Position numbers and translations under genes: made by a program. Under the pieces are notes generated by a model, which searched no databases, was not told the origin of the DNA, and saw only the letters and a program-made list of their open reading frames with translations. A stretch of 38,120 nucleotides of DNA from Paulinella micropora (Eukaryota > Cercozoa > Imbricatea > Euglyphida), in contig BJOX01000255.1 of NCBI GenBank assembly GCA_009731375.1, positions 277,763 to 315,882 of the forward strand, in the 5' to 3' direction. This document shows, one piece after another, positions 15,601-26,104 of the stretch. Position 1 is the stretch's first letter. Every line of letters starts with the position of its first letter.

Positions 15601-18600
15601 AAGGGGAGGGAAGCCCCACAAATGAGAACAAAAACGAGACAAGTAAGCATGAAGTAAATAAGAGAGAGAAAGAATTACACGTAGATATAGTATTATATGA
15701 AGCTTACCCCAGAAAGTCAGACAAACCTAGAAAGATAGGAATCAAGCTTTTTCACTATGCCTGTGGGCATTATGGGTTAACAAAGATGCGCCTATTGGCA
15801 AAAATTTTGAACATTAAGTTAGTTGGTGACGAGAGCGATGTGAGATTTTGCGAATCTTGCATGATAGGAAAGTCTAAACGTTTGCCACGTTTTGCAGTTA
15901 ATACAATAGAAAGAGCCCAAAAGCCAGGTATAATTCTACACATAGACACATCAGGACCGTGGGCAACTAGATCAATAGGTGGTAAACGGTATAAATTTTC
16001 GGTCACCGACGACTACTCACTGTTCATTCTTGACTTTTATTTAGCCCATAAGAATGAGTTTGTAGATTGCTTAAAACAAGCTGTAGCCTTTTATGAGAGA
16101 CAGACAGGAAACAAAGTAAAGGAAATTCGCGCAGATCAAGAATTCCATATTCCGGAGGAAGTCATTAAGTGGTGGAAAAATATTCGCTTTATTTGGAAAA
16201 CCTCCGCGACAAACGATAAAGACGGGAATCCTATTGCGGAAAAAGTGAATGATATTACGGCGGGGCCTGCACGAGCAATGAGATATCACGCTAAATTACC
16301 GCCGCAATTCTGGGCAGAATTAGAACACGCAGCAACAACCATTCACAACATACTACCGGCAATTCACGGGGAACGCAAAGGAATTTCGCCTTATGAGCAG
16401 CTGTTAGGTAGAAAACCAACACTCTTTCATTTAAAACCAATAGGATGTATGGGTGTGTTACATATACCTAAGACTAAAGTGCGGAAGGGAGAGTACAGAG
16501 GGAAAAAGGTGATGCTAGTAGGATATGATCTATTTCGGGAACTATACCGCGTATGGGATGGTAAGAAGATAATTTCCGGAGTGAGAGATGTGAGATTTAA
16601 TATTCACAAAATCGGTAAACAAGCTCATCCTCCTAAACTAGTGTCGTGGGATAATGATGACTCTGAGGGGGAGAATGAGAATGAGAGCGAGCAACCACAC
16701 ACATCTCCACAAGCGTCACCACCCCAATCACCACCCCAATCACCACCTCAATCACCTAAGTCACCGCACAACGTCAACAACGACCACCCAACAACACACT
16801 TTGATGAAGTTGAGGGGGAGACAGAGAATGTTGATATCGATGCGAATGAGAATGAGCATGAAAATGAGCATGTGGAGAAGACTACATTGGATCACAAACA
16901 TACACGCCTACACACAAGTCCAGAGCCACATTATCCACAACAATTACCCCCAGAGCACAAGATCAAGCCACAAGAGCATACAAATGAACAAGATCCAACA
17001 GATCCACTAAAAATACATGAAAGAAGAGCATACGAAGAAAAATCACCACCATCTAAGGGATTAACGTGGGAGCAGAGTCAGAGAGTAACGGAGAGTAACA
17101 TAATCCCCGGTAAAAGGCAGCGCAAGGCAGTAGAGAGATATACCCCTAGCAATGAGCCCAAGAGAGAAAAGAGAGAGGCTCAAGAGCTAATAGGTAAGGT
17201 AGTAAGAGTGCCCGCGCGTGCATGGGGAGATGGATGGGCGAAGAAAAAGTACGGTGAGGGATGGGAGAGCATAGTACGAGTAGGGGTAGTCAGCAGAGTG
17301 AGTGACCCCAGAGATAGACTCGTAGTAAGAGACAGACCTCAGCCCACCCACATAGTTAAGTTTGAGGACGAAGAAGAACGGATGTTGAATTCGGAAATCC
17401 TCAAATACTCCGTGAAAGATCCCGAATACCCGTTACAAAGTCCCGCTAATATGTTTTTATGCGATGACCGTATGGTGGCAGATGAGATTCGTGATTTTTA
17501 TTTGTATGTAGATATCAGAGTACCCAAAGATGTCATAGAGGAAGGTTTGACAGCTAAAGATGTTTTAGAGGGTATGAAAACAGAGCTAAAAGCTCTTCAA
17601 TCCTTTAACACATACACATGGGTACCCCATAAGGAGGCAAGCAAGGCAGGAGTTAGTAAGATAGTTAGATTGACATGGGTTCACAAAGTAAAGTTAGATG
17701 AGAACGGGAAAAAGTTCATAAAGTCTCGTTTAGCTTTACGGGGAGATATGTTAGAACCCGGTGTTAGCTATAACCCAGATCAGCTCTTTGTTCCTTGCGC
17801 CGCGCACCATTCACTTTTATTTCTCGCCAAACTAGCTGCCTGGCACAAACACAAACTATACGGCATAGATTTTAAAAATGCATACCTAAATGCTCGTATG
17901 AATGACCCTGTTTATGCATATGCGCCAGAGAGTGTAGACAGAGAAGGGCATGAGGGGATGATATGGCGTATAGATGGTGCTTTATATGGTGCACCACAGG
18001 CAGGAAGAAGATGGTATGAGATATTAGCACCCAAGTTAGAGGAGCTAGGTTTTAGGTTGCTAGATTCAGACTTATGTATGTTTGTAGAAAATGATAAAGC
18101 TTTGAGAGAGGCGATAGTAGGGATATTTCATGTTGATGACTTGTTGTTCACCGCACCAAACAAACAAGCATATGAGCGTTTTGCGTCCGCATTAGAAAAA
18201 CATTTCCCGCTCAAAAGACTCGGTATTGCCCGTGAATTCAAAGGAATAGAGATAGAGCAATCGAACGGGAAAATAATTTTGCATCAGCGAAAATATCAGC
18301 AGCAGATACTAAAAGAGGTAGGCTACGATTCTGCTAAACCCGTTAGTACTCCAGCGCAAGAACATTTCACGGAACCGATGTCGGAATCAGCTAGCTTGCG
18401 AAAATTTTCAATTCCTAGTCTAGTTGGTCGTTTGCTATTTCTCGCAAAGATGACAAGACCCGATATAGAACAAGCACTAAATTCGGCAAGTGTCATGCAA
18501 ACTATCGATAAGGGAATAACTTATGCGATGTTAGGCAGAATCTTTCGTTATTTAGTTAACTCTTATCGAGGTTTAGCTTACCATGAGCCTAAGTCAGAGC

Positions 18601-19091
18601 AAGAAGGGCAAACCTATCCAAAACTTTCCATGTGGCCCGACGCGGCTCACAAAGTTTGTAAGAAAACAGGGAAGTCCCGCACTGGATTCGTGATCCTATG
18701 GGGCAGCGATCCAGTTGCATGGTTATCAAAGCGACAGAGTCGCATCGCCCTGAGTTCCAATGATGCTGAAATATTTGCAGCAACTGAGTGCATTAGAGAG
18801 GGACTTGCACTAAAACACATTACACAAGAACTAAACATAGCCCAAAAGAGCCCGATAGAATTATTCGAGGATAACTCTCAAACAGTCTTAGCGGCAGAGA
18901 GGGGTATGTCAGGTAATAGAACTAAACACTTACCTTTAGAATTACACTTTATGCACCACCTACAGAGAGACGGTGAGATTAAGTTTGTAAAAGTAGGTAC
19001 GAAGAAGCAGATAGGTGATGTAATGACAAAATATTTACCGAAAGAACAATTCGAGTATTTACTTAACAAATTTACGGTAAAGCTCAAGTAA
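15579..19091 (+). CDS. pol: E2 Pol: integrase, reverse transcriptase, RNase H
   Basis: This intact Ty1/copia Pol lacks a protease, which is in ORF1. The frame opens at 15579 and the first ATG is 15786, inside the integrase finger, so translation probably enters by frameshift. The integrase finger has its His residues at 15753-15770 (HYACGHYG) and the CxxC pair in CESC. The core triad is Asp 15945, Asp 16134 and Glu 16239, with D,D(34)E spacing. A Pro/Asn/Glu-rich linker (about 16660-17150) is followed by a small barrel-like module at about 17190-17410. RT has the Asp of GIDFKNAYLNA and the catalytic box HVDD at 18129-18140, where Y is usual at the first position. RNase H Asp/Glu residues are at 18639, 18768 and 18870. 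It ends in TAA at 19091. Confidence 0.94.
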   Translation, partial: SFRNKGVEGEGSPTNENKNETSKHEVNKREKELHVDIVLYEAYPRKSDKPRKIGIKLFHYACGHYGLTKMRLLAKILNIKLVGDESDVRFCESCMIGKSKRLPRFAVNTIERAQKPGIILHIDTSGPWATRSIGGKRYKFSVTDDYSLFILDFYLAHKNEFVDCLKQAVAFYERQTGNKVKEIRADQEFHIPEEVIKWWKNIRFIWKTSATNDKDGNPIAEKVNDITAGPARAMRYHAKLPPQFWAELEHAATTIHNILPAIHGERKGISPYEQLLGRKPTLFHLKPIGCMGVLHIPKTKVRKGEYRGKKVMLVGYDLFRELYRVWDGKKIISGVRDVRFNIHKIGKQAHPPKLVSWDNDDSEGENENESEQPHTSPQASPPQSPPQSPPQSPKSPHNVNNDHPTTHFDEVEGETENVDIDANENEHENEHVEKTTLDHKHTRLHTSPEPHYPQQLPPEHKIKPQEHTNEQDPTDPLKIHERRAYEEKSPPSKGLTWEQSQRVTESNIIPGKRQRKAVERYTPSNEPKREKREAQELIGKVVRVPARAWGDGWAKKKYGEGWESIVRVGVVSRVSDPRDRLVVRDRPQPTHIVKFEDEEERMLNSEILKYSVKDPEYPLQSPANMFLCDDRMVADEIRDFYLYVDIRVPKDVIEEGLTAKDVLEGMKTELKALQSFNTYTWVPHKEASKAGVSKIVRLTWVHKVKLDENGKKFIKSRLALRGDMLEPGVSYNPDQLFVPCAAHHSLLFLAKLAAWHKHKLYGIDFKNAYLNARMNDPVYAYAPESVDREGHEGMIWRIDGALYGAPQAGRRWYEILAPKLEELGFRLLDSDLCMFVENDKALREAIVGIFHVDDLLFTAPNKQAYERFASALEKHFPLKRLGIAREFKGIEIEQSNGKIILHQRKYQQQILKEVGYDSAKPVSTPAQEHFTEPMSESASLRKFSIPSLVGRLLFLAKMTRPDIEQALNSASVMQTIDKGITYAMLGRIFRYLVNSYRGLAYHEPKSEQEGQTYPKLSMWPDAAHKVCKKTGKSRTGFVILWGSDPVAWLSKRQSRIALSSNDAEIFAATECIREGLALKHITQELNIAQKSPIELFEDNSQTVLAAERGMSGNRTKHLPLELHFMHHLQRDGEIKFVKVGTKKQIGDVMTKYLPKEQFEYLLNKFTVKLK
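15591..15600 (+). promoter_or_regulatory. Candidate -1 frameshift site between Gag-protease and Pol
   Basis: ORF1 ends AGG-GGG-TAG. The Pol frame is -1 relative to it and is open from 15579, so the two overlap by 22 bases. At the run AAGGGGGTAG a Gly tRNA on GGG can slip back one base onto another GGG while the stop waits in the A site. I see no strong downstream pseudoknot. A one-base error in the G5 run would also explain the break. Confidence 0.5.
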
Positions 19092-19535
19092 TTTCGGGAT
19101 TTGCGTGTCCACTCACCTATATTTGCTTTGAGTGTTTTGTGCAGTTTGTTGCTTGTTGCAGCAGCTTTGTTTTGCGCAGGGGTCAAGAGCCGTCGAGCCG
19201 AGGCTGGGTAGCCGACTGCCACGCGAGGCCGGCAGCCGCGAGGCTTTCCCTGGCTAACTTAGCAATTTAAATTCTTTCTATCATTCTTTCTGTCCTAGAA
19301 TAGGAAATCTATTTTTTTTTTTATTTTGCTACCCTCGACGGGAAGCGCTTGCAAATTTTTGAACACATACATACTTCATACATGTTACTGCATGACTACA
19401 CATATATACATACATAGAGGATGTGATGTAAATGGGAGTTGATATTTAACCTTCGGGTAACCCATAACTGATCCTCAACACTATTTTTTCATATTTACAC
19501 ACTAATATAGCCTATGACTTGCGAATAAGGGGGAG
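19092..19535 (+). other. E2 3' untranslated region with polypurine tract
   Basis: A GC-rich self-complementary patch (about 19185-19250) lies within AT-rich sequence. The tract AAGGGGGAG at 19527-19535 abuts the 3' LTR and is identical to the E3 tract at 37168-37176. The motif TTTTGCGCAGG, followed within about 20 bases by GTCGAGC, is also present in the E3 3' region, suggesting shared ancestry of this non-coding part. Confidence 0.75.
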
Positions 19536-19846
19536 CGTTGTAATGTACTATTAATACCCGTTACTCCACCTAGTCAATTTACCGGTAATTTGGATAGTCT
19601 TAGTCATAGGCAAGTTCATAGGCCGGACAGTTATTAATACCTTTATTACTGACAAGGACACTTTCTAGAGTATTCGCGAATCATAGTATGGAATGCCTAG
19701 AATCAAATGAGTATTACCATTCTGTAAAGGTCATAACATCAAAAATTTGTGTGACCCAAAGTCATTAAAAGTCTTTTCTTCGGTTATTCTTTACCCTTAG
19801 CGGGGTAGCTTCCCTAAACTCTGCGTTTGAGTGATAGATTACTTTG
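19536..19846 (+). repeat. E2 3' LTR
   Basis: It is 311 bp long, begins CGTTGTAATG and ends ATTACTTTG, and is followed by the target duplication CTTTT (19847-19851). It matches the 5' LTR nearly completely. Confidence 0.95.
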
Positions 19847-19851
19847 CTTTT

Positions 19852-20300
19852 GGAAAAAGTCTTTTATATACAGTCACGATGTAAAAAGCACGGATGTGAA
19901 CGGCAAATATTATTAATATTTTCCGTACTCTTGACTGTGTGTCCGGGCCATAAATTCAAGTTAGCGCAACGTGCGTTTTTCGGGAAATCGGGGGAAAAGG
20001 CAATAGAGATGGGGGAAATGGTAATTGTCGTAAAAACTTTGATTAAAGAGTAGTTTGAAGTCATTTCTGGACGAAATCGAAAACTATTTAGCGAAGTCGA
20101 AACGTCGTGCAGAGGAAAATCTAACTGGCCGGTCAAAAGCAGTAAAATGTCAATCATCGGGTAGTCACCTGGTTTTGGCCGGTGGTTAAACGTTATTCGT
20201 ATTTCATTTCTGACGTTACCCGAAGCGGTTACCGTTACTAGGGTAGTTTGATTTGTCATAAGGACGGATGATATTAATATTAATACTCAGTAATGATTGA
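19852..20300. other. Spacer between E2 and EC
   Basis: About 450 bases of mixed composition hold short open frames in both directions, none with a recognisable protein. This was presumably contiguous host sequence before the insertions. Confidence 0.55.
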
Positions 20301-20305
20301 ATTCC

Positions 20306-20750
20306 TGTTAGTATAATATATTAATTGTTTTAAATATATTAATCTGGAACTCTCACCAAACGCAGTTTGCAGTAACAGAACTTTAATATAAAACAGAAAA
20401 GGCGCGAAGCGCAGAGCAATGTATGTATGAATGTATGTATGTATGTAGATATGGGTTATTACTTTTTTGTTTATTTTTATTTTATATTATTTTATTTTGT
20501 TTTATATACATATATATAGATTTATATAGGTTTTATGTATGTATGTATTTAGTATGTATATAATGGATGTAAATTGTATGTATGTATGTATGTTTTGTGT
20601 TTATTTTTTTTCTTCTTTTTTTTCTTTTCTCTTTCTTTCGCAAAGTAACATGACTGGCCGGATCTAAGTAATGGCTCTAACGACACCGTTACTCCCGATA
20701 TGGCAGGCCGGGTAACTAACTATTATTAATATTAATTATTAGTTCCACCC
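20306..20750 (-). repeat. EC 3' LTR, enlarged by a microsatellite-bearing insert
   Basis: It is homologous to the 210-bp repeat at 28514-28723 but 445 bp long. The extra length is an insert at 20418-20639 (222 bases, rich in GTAT/TATG repeats and T runs), about 12 bases near 20330 and one further base. The boundary at 20750 is uncertain by two or three bases because the first bases of the LTR merge with the purine tract. Confidence 0.85.
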
Positions 20751-21739
20751 CCTGGAACAAAGTAAATTATGAAAGTTACTGCAGGTCCTAATATATGTTA
20801 CTACCACTATTACTATTTGTGAAACATATGAAAACACAAACTCAAAACATAACGTAACTACTGTTACCCTCACACTCTCCGAGACGTGCAATCAGGCTTG
20901 GCTACCCGCTCAGACCGCGGCAAGTATGTATCGGTTAGACATACAAGGCAGCGACCCCGCAATCTGATTGGGCCTACCTGAGGAGAAGAAGATTAGTGTC
21001 CTACCCACCCTTTATCGCTTAACATATATCCCTAGGTAACGGATGATAACATTATGTAAACCAGACACATGAAACATTCCATCATGAGTATATGTTAATA
21101 TGATCCAGGATAGATATGATAACATATAAATATGATAATTATGCAACTATGTCAATTCATCATATATTAACGTATATATGAGCACTATAAAAAAAAATGA
21201 CAGCGCTTCCCGTAAGGGGTATATGAAGAAAAATTATCCAACTATGTTCTGGTACAGCTAGGAGACAGTTGCCGAGGTCTTTCGAAACGATAAAGCACCC
21301 AAAGGTGTTGCGAGACGATGAAGGACCCTCCGACTGCCATCACAAGCCTCCAACTCAGTTGGCTTAGTTATAGTATATATGTATATATATATGATAAGCG
21401 AGTTAAATATTACGCAAAAGTACAATTAATCTGATTCCCCGCACTAGCCCCCGGATCCATTCGAGATACGTAGCGAAGACGGACGGGGGCAAAGACAAAC
21501 TTGGATACGTGCGTGGGAGTGGGCGTGGAGATGAGCGCGGAGAAGAATATAGAAATGGCGAACAAAAGAAAGAGTCCACCGGTATTTCCCCAATCACTCT
21601 CTTCGCCCGGCGGAGTTAGACCCAGTACCTACAACACTCCACTCTTAACGTATACGTATGCGTAAATTTAAAATCGCGACTTATTGATAATACATATGCA
21701 TAATGGCCCATAAAATAAGGATATATGATAAATCCTTAA
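20751..21739 (-). other. EC 3' non-coding region
   Basis: Nearly 1 kb lies between the RNase H stop and the 3' LTR. It has TATA-rich runs (about 21370-21392) and no convincing gene. The polypurine tract next to the LTR is short (CAGGGGG in sense), weaker than in E2 and E3. Confidence 0.6.
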
Positions 21740-23190
21740 TTATTTCGCAAAATGCGAGAAATCAATCCCGAAGCGAATCACACACCTCTTGTCCACGATT
21801 AACGAGACTTTGTTTGCTAGGACATTAAATTTTTCGTGCGTGAAATTGATCTTGGTAAAAATGTCCGCAAGATTATCTTCGGAAGATACCCGGAAAAGTT
21901 TGACTATTCCCTTTTTAACCAGCCGAGTTAGGAAATTGTACCTAATGTCAATATGTTTGGTTCGGGATTCTCCTAACCCCCTCTCGGACAACGTTAAAGC
22001 TCCCTCGTTGTCTTCAAGTAGGATAGTAGGTCCTTCAAGGCATATCCCCATATCACGTAGGGTTTGCCTCAAAGCCAATAACTCCTTTACGGCCTCGTTA
22101 GCCGATACGGTTTCTGCCTCGCGTGGATTGGGCGATGACAGGCTGCAATGTCGAAAACCAGGCTATGGGAGCCTCGTTGAAAAGAAAGATAAACCCCGAT
22201 CGAGACTTACGGGAGATTTTCTCCCCCGCGAAGTCTGAGTCGACAAATCCGACCAGTGGGTTGTTCGCTACGATCTTGTCGATGTTGGCTATTACCGGGA
22301 CGGTGAACTCGTCTAGTTGCGACCCGCCCAATAGATTGACACCATAATTTTCTGTGGGGATTTTACCAATAGCCTTCATAGCCGCGGATGCTCCCTAGAT
22401 GGTCCCCATGACTTTGGAGACTTGGGAAGTTGGAAAAGGCGGTTGAGGTATTGCAAAAGCCGGCGGTCCCCTCTACGAAAGAAAAGAGCGCGTGGGACAA
22501 GGATCCAAAGGAACATCCGGTGTAGCATAGCATACGAAACATCGGGATTAGGGACTTGTGATTTCGCAGCTATACTCAACGGGCAGATTAGCAGGGGACG
22601 GGCGTGAACGGCCAGAAAGATAAGCATGCCGATGAGACATCTCATGTCATATGCAAGGAGCCTGTGCCCTTTCTTTAGAGGGGCAGGGTTTTCAGAAGTG
22701 AAAGGGGTCTTAGCAGGTATCTCCATCCAAGTTCCCCTAAAATGAGGAGTTCGTATTTCCTCTGATGCAACAAGATCCCTTTATCGGTCTGAACGATCTG
22801 GATGTTCTTGAACTCGGTCGCTTTCCCGAGGTTCTTGCATCTAAACCCATGCTTCTCTAGGCTCTCCACTAATCCCTCATGTGCGCGCTGGGATGCTGCG
22901 TGTATCCCATCGTCCACATAAAAAGATAAGAGTTGATTGGACTTGAGACTACCCTGAAGTTTGACAAAAGAAGCACGGTCGAAAGTGAAGGTCACAAACC
23001 GTTGCTTACTTATCAACTCATGCGATAAGAGGCCGTACCACAACCGTCCGGATTCAGGGTGTCCGTACAGGGCTTTCTTCAGGAGCCAAATAAACCCTGG
23101 CCTTTCAAAACCGGGAGGGGGCTTAACGTAGATGTCATAAGACATCTTGGCATGCAAGTATGCGGTGGTGAAATCTATGAGCCAAAGGTC
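21740..23190 (-). pseudogene. pol: EC reverse transcriptase and RNase H, broken
   Basis: Read 5' to 3' on the - strand, about 23190-22675 carries the RT Asp of DFTTAYLHAK and the YVDD box in SFYVDDGIHA. The reading then jumps frame through 22726-22376 and 22379-22098. The last frame, 22078-21740, is a copia RNase H tail with LLEDNEGA and SRTKHIDIRYNF. At least three frameshifts interrupt it, so no functional enzyme can be made. The RT fingers that should precede it are missing next to the N run at 23192-23201, by deletion or by an unfilled gap. The YVDD box differs from HVDD in E2 and E3 and supports a separate family. Confidence 0.88.
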
Positions 23191-23191
23191 A

Positions 23192-23201
23192 NNNNNNNNN
23201 N
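23192..23201. other. Assembly gap (10 N) inside EC pol
   Basis: The flanks are the end of the integrase linker on one side and the middle of RT on the other. Compared with E2 some hundreds of codons are absent, so this gap, unlike the one in E2, probably hides real sequence. Confidence 0.85.
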
Positions 23202-23277
23202 ACCCTGGGCAGGAGAAGAAGAGTGGTGCGGTAATAAATCGGTACCAGTCGGGGCATCAACTTTAGGGATCACCACA

Positions 23278-24656
23278 TCAATGGGGGGGGGGTCGGTCCT
23301 CCATTGTAGCGGGATCTTTAGAGTTGGTCGCCCCCATATCAGGAGTGGCTTTTTCCGACGTACGAGTAGGAGTATGAGAGACAGTAGTTTTGGTGAGGGT
23401 TGTGTTATTATCCCAACTCACCGAGAACATGGGCTCAACCCCCCCGGTGCTCTCTAAACCTTTGGAAGCTTCTCTCTTGCCTAGCTTCCAAACGTCAAAA
23501 ACTACGTCTCTTACGTTCCCATGGATCAACCGTGCTACAGGGTCATAGACCCTATAGTAACCGGTGTCCCTCTCGTACCCTAAGAATACAACCCTCCTTC
23601 CCCTCTCACCTTTCCCTCTCTTCGCCTTGACTCTCATTACAGCAGCACACCCGATGGGCCGCAAGTGATGTAGGTAAGGCTTTCTGTTGTGAATCACCTC
23701 GTAAGGTGACTTACCGCGGAAAGGGCCTTGTGAGAGAGGTAGTAGGTTGTTGATGTAAGTACTATTCTTTTCCATTTCAGTCCAAAAAGATGGGGGAAGC
23801 TCAGAGTCGGTAAGCAAAGCGCGCGCTGGTCCACCATTGGTTTGGTGCGAGCGCTCTACTTTGGCGACTGCTTGGTTGGAGCCTTTAGGAAAATTGGTTG
23901 GTTTACATCAAGCCAATTCCTGAATTCCTTGTAAAGACCATATTCTTGATCACAAGTTAAGAACTTCACTTTGTTTCCGGTGTGCCTTTCAAAATATGCA
24001 ATGGCCTTTAGGAAACAAGAGAAGAACTCGTTCTTGTGTCTAAGATAATAGTCTAGCTCGAAGTTCGACGCAAGGCATTTAATAGTGAACTTGTATTTCT
24101 TTCCATCCCACGATATAGTATTCCACCACCCTTGGGCATCCATTGATAGGTGTACTCCAGGGCGGCTTTCTACTATATGGTGGTTGGATTTGAAATGTGG
24201 GGAACGTTTTATTTTGTTGCGAAGGCAATATTCGCACTTCATAATGCGTTCCCGCCAGTTTACACCCACTATCCTAACCCCCATATACTGGGACATTCGC
24301 TCCGTTGCTTTCACACCTCTATGTTTGCACATTCGGTGGAAAACAGTGGCGTGAATGCACTCAGCATTATGGGGCTTAACTACTGGGTGTAATGCATTAT
24401 CCATACGACATTTAGCATCATGCTCATGCCCATGCATAGACATATCACACTTCTCATCATCAGGCATGACAGAGCAACATGCTAACCCTATCCCTCTCCC
24501 TATATATTCGCCCCTCTCATTTTCAGTCTCATGTGAAAAGGGAACATAAGACTTCATCTCATCACATCGCCACCCACACATACATGTTGACTTATTACAG
24601 TAGACATCATGATATATGGGTAGGGATGCTTTCTGAGATGGGCGACTAGGGGGAAG
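23278..24656 (-). pseudogene. pol: EC integrase, broken
   Basis: The frame on the - strand follows directly after the ORF1 UGA (24659-24657) without a further stop until 23856. It holds the integrase finger (His pair in HATVFHRMCKH, then CEYC) and the core (LSMDAQGWW, TCDQEYG). A second frame, 23817-23278, continues with a typical FWTEMEKNSTYINNLLP segment, so one frameshift separates the halves at about 23820-23880, near the catalytic Glu. A linker with Thr/Pro/Glu-rich composition follows. Because it is in frame with ORF1 apart from the UGA, expression in the ancestor was probably by readthrough, unlike the frameshift suspected in E2. Confidence 0.87.
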
Positions 24657-26104
24657 TCAGAATGTGACGGTCGAGGGTGACGAATCACCGTTCTCGACCT
24701 TCACGTTCTGTTTGTTTAGGGCAATGGGATCGTACCACTCATTCGGGTTGAGTGGAGCCATACCAGGGGGATCAAAAACTGAGAGATTGTTTTGTAGGGA
24801 CCGCTCCCTCGCAACGATCTGCTCCTCCCGTTTTTGAATATGCTCCTTCAAGACAATAACTTGGTTGTTCTGGTGAACAACTGCAAGCTTTTTCTTGACC
24901 CACGCGGAGGTGGCCACTAACCCATATTTGAGATGAGGATTATAAGTAGTATGTGAATCATATACACACACTTCCTCCCCATAGGCTCCCGAATGGTGCA
25001 TTTGGACTTTTCCTTTGTTTTCAGTCCTACGGCTACCTTTCGCGATTCTGAATTTCTGGGGTTCCAACCTCATCTTAACGAATGAGCCTTTGTGAGGAGA
25101 CTGTGACTCGCTAGCCCCACTGTCGTCCACCCACATCATGTGGTCAGGTTCAAAGGTCCCCTCACTGTTGGCTTCAGGGCTTTCAACCATCATGATAGTG
25201 CAGGTGTCTGACGGGTCGGTCTTTGTTCCCGTACCCAATTGGGAAGTGCTCTGGGATTGAGGAATGATACTTTCTGGCGTCTGAGGTACGGTAGGGCCTA
25301 CAGGGGCAGCAGGAGAAGAGATAGGGCTTATAGGGGACGGTTCCCCCTGTCCAACCCTTTTCTTTTCAGATTCCTCGTAGTCTGCCGCACCCTCAGTCAG
25401 AAAGGGGAAAGAAGCTACCATGCCTTTAGCAAAGTGATTATTATGCTTAATCGCCATAGATATGACGCAATCACGGACAGTAAAGAAGAGGTCATTGTAG
25501 AAGTCATCGACTTCTCCGTCCGACCTAGTTATAAGGGTGTCCTTAGCTATCAAACCACTTGCTCCCCTTGCTAACGCGGCGAAAAATCTCTTTAGTTCGT
25601 CATGGGGGGAATCTCTCCGTTCCCCCCTACAACGACTTTAGTCTTCTTCTTGTCGTCATAGTACCAAGCTATATCTCCCTGCTCATCATATTCTCCCCCT
25701 TGATATCCCGCCTCTACCTCGGCGAGGGGTGGTGCAACAACGGACTTACCTTTCCCTTCTCGAGACTCCCCCATGACCTCCCCCACGTCTTGTGTGGTCG
25801 TTGAAGAAGGGGAGATGAGGGGAGTTCGTGGGATAGAAGAGCTGCCTTTCTGGGTAGAAGATCTGTCTTTCTGGTCTGGCGCTCTCACCCACTTGGTAGA
25901 CAGAAGGGACATAGGTACAAGCATAAAAGAGTCAGAGGGGGGAACAAATCCCTCTCTTAGTTTCTGTCTGTACCCTGCTAAGATAGCTTCCCTCTTCTTC
26001 TCCTCACCAATGTGCCATGAGCAAAACTCATAACCCTTTCCTAATCTCTCTGCACACGCCCCCCCTCCACGCCCAACCGGGCCGCACCTAACTTCCATGA
26101 ACAC
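24657..26104 (-). pseudogene. gag-pro: EC conserved pre-protease domain and aspartic protease
   Basis: On the - strand, 26104-25592 holds the second half of a Cys/His motif (FCSWH at about 26012-26026) and a low-complexity linker. A frameshift near 25600 leads into the frame that runs to 24657. That frame begins with a domain also found in E3 and E2 (about 25600-25398, pattern FYxDL, KHNNHFA, SFP). After a Ser/Pro/Gln-rich linker comes the protease with active site DDSGAS (about 25107-25124). It closes with TGA after NEWYDP plus a short tail. The equivalent point is where ORF1 stops in E2 and E3. Confidence 0.85.

Larger units (their letters stand above)
12268..19846 (+). mobile_element. E2: near-intact Ty1/copia-type LTR retrotransposon
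   Basis: The element is about 7.6 kb. The order protease, integrase, RT, RNase H defines Ty1/copia. LTRs lie at 12268-12600 and 19536-19846, with 5-bp target duplication CTTTT at 12263-12267 and 19847-19851. The LTRs start CGTTG, not TG. Outside the assembly gap they differ at about two bases (in the CATAGTCTGG/CATAGTATGG and AGCGTGG/AGCGGGG contexts), so the copy is young. Both long ORFs are open. Confidence 0.95.

Noticed and set aside
14643-15650. 335-codon open frame on the - strand
   Set aside because: It is antisense to the E2 Gag-protease, Ser/Leu-rich, with no domain; a shadow of purine-rich coding.
16654-17010. 118-codon + strand frame inside E2 Pol
   Set aside because: It is an alternate reading of the low-complexity integrase linker (Met/His/Thr/Asn-rich).
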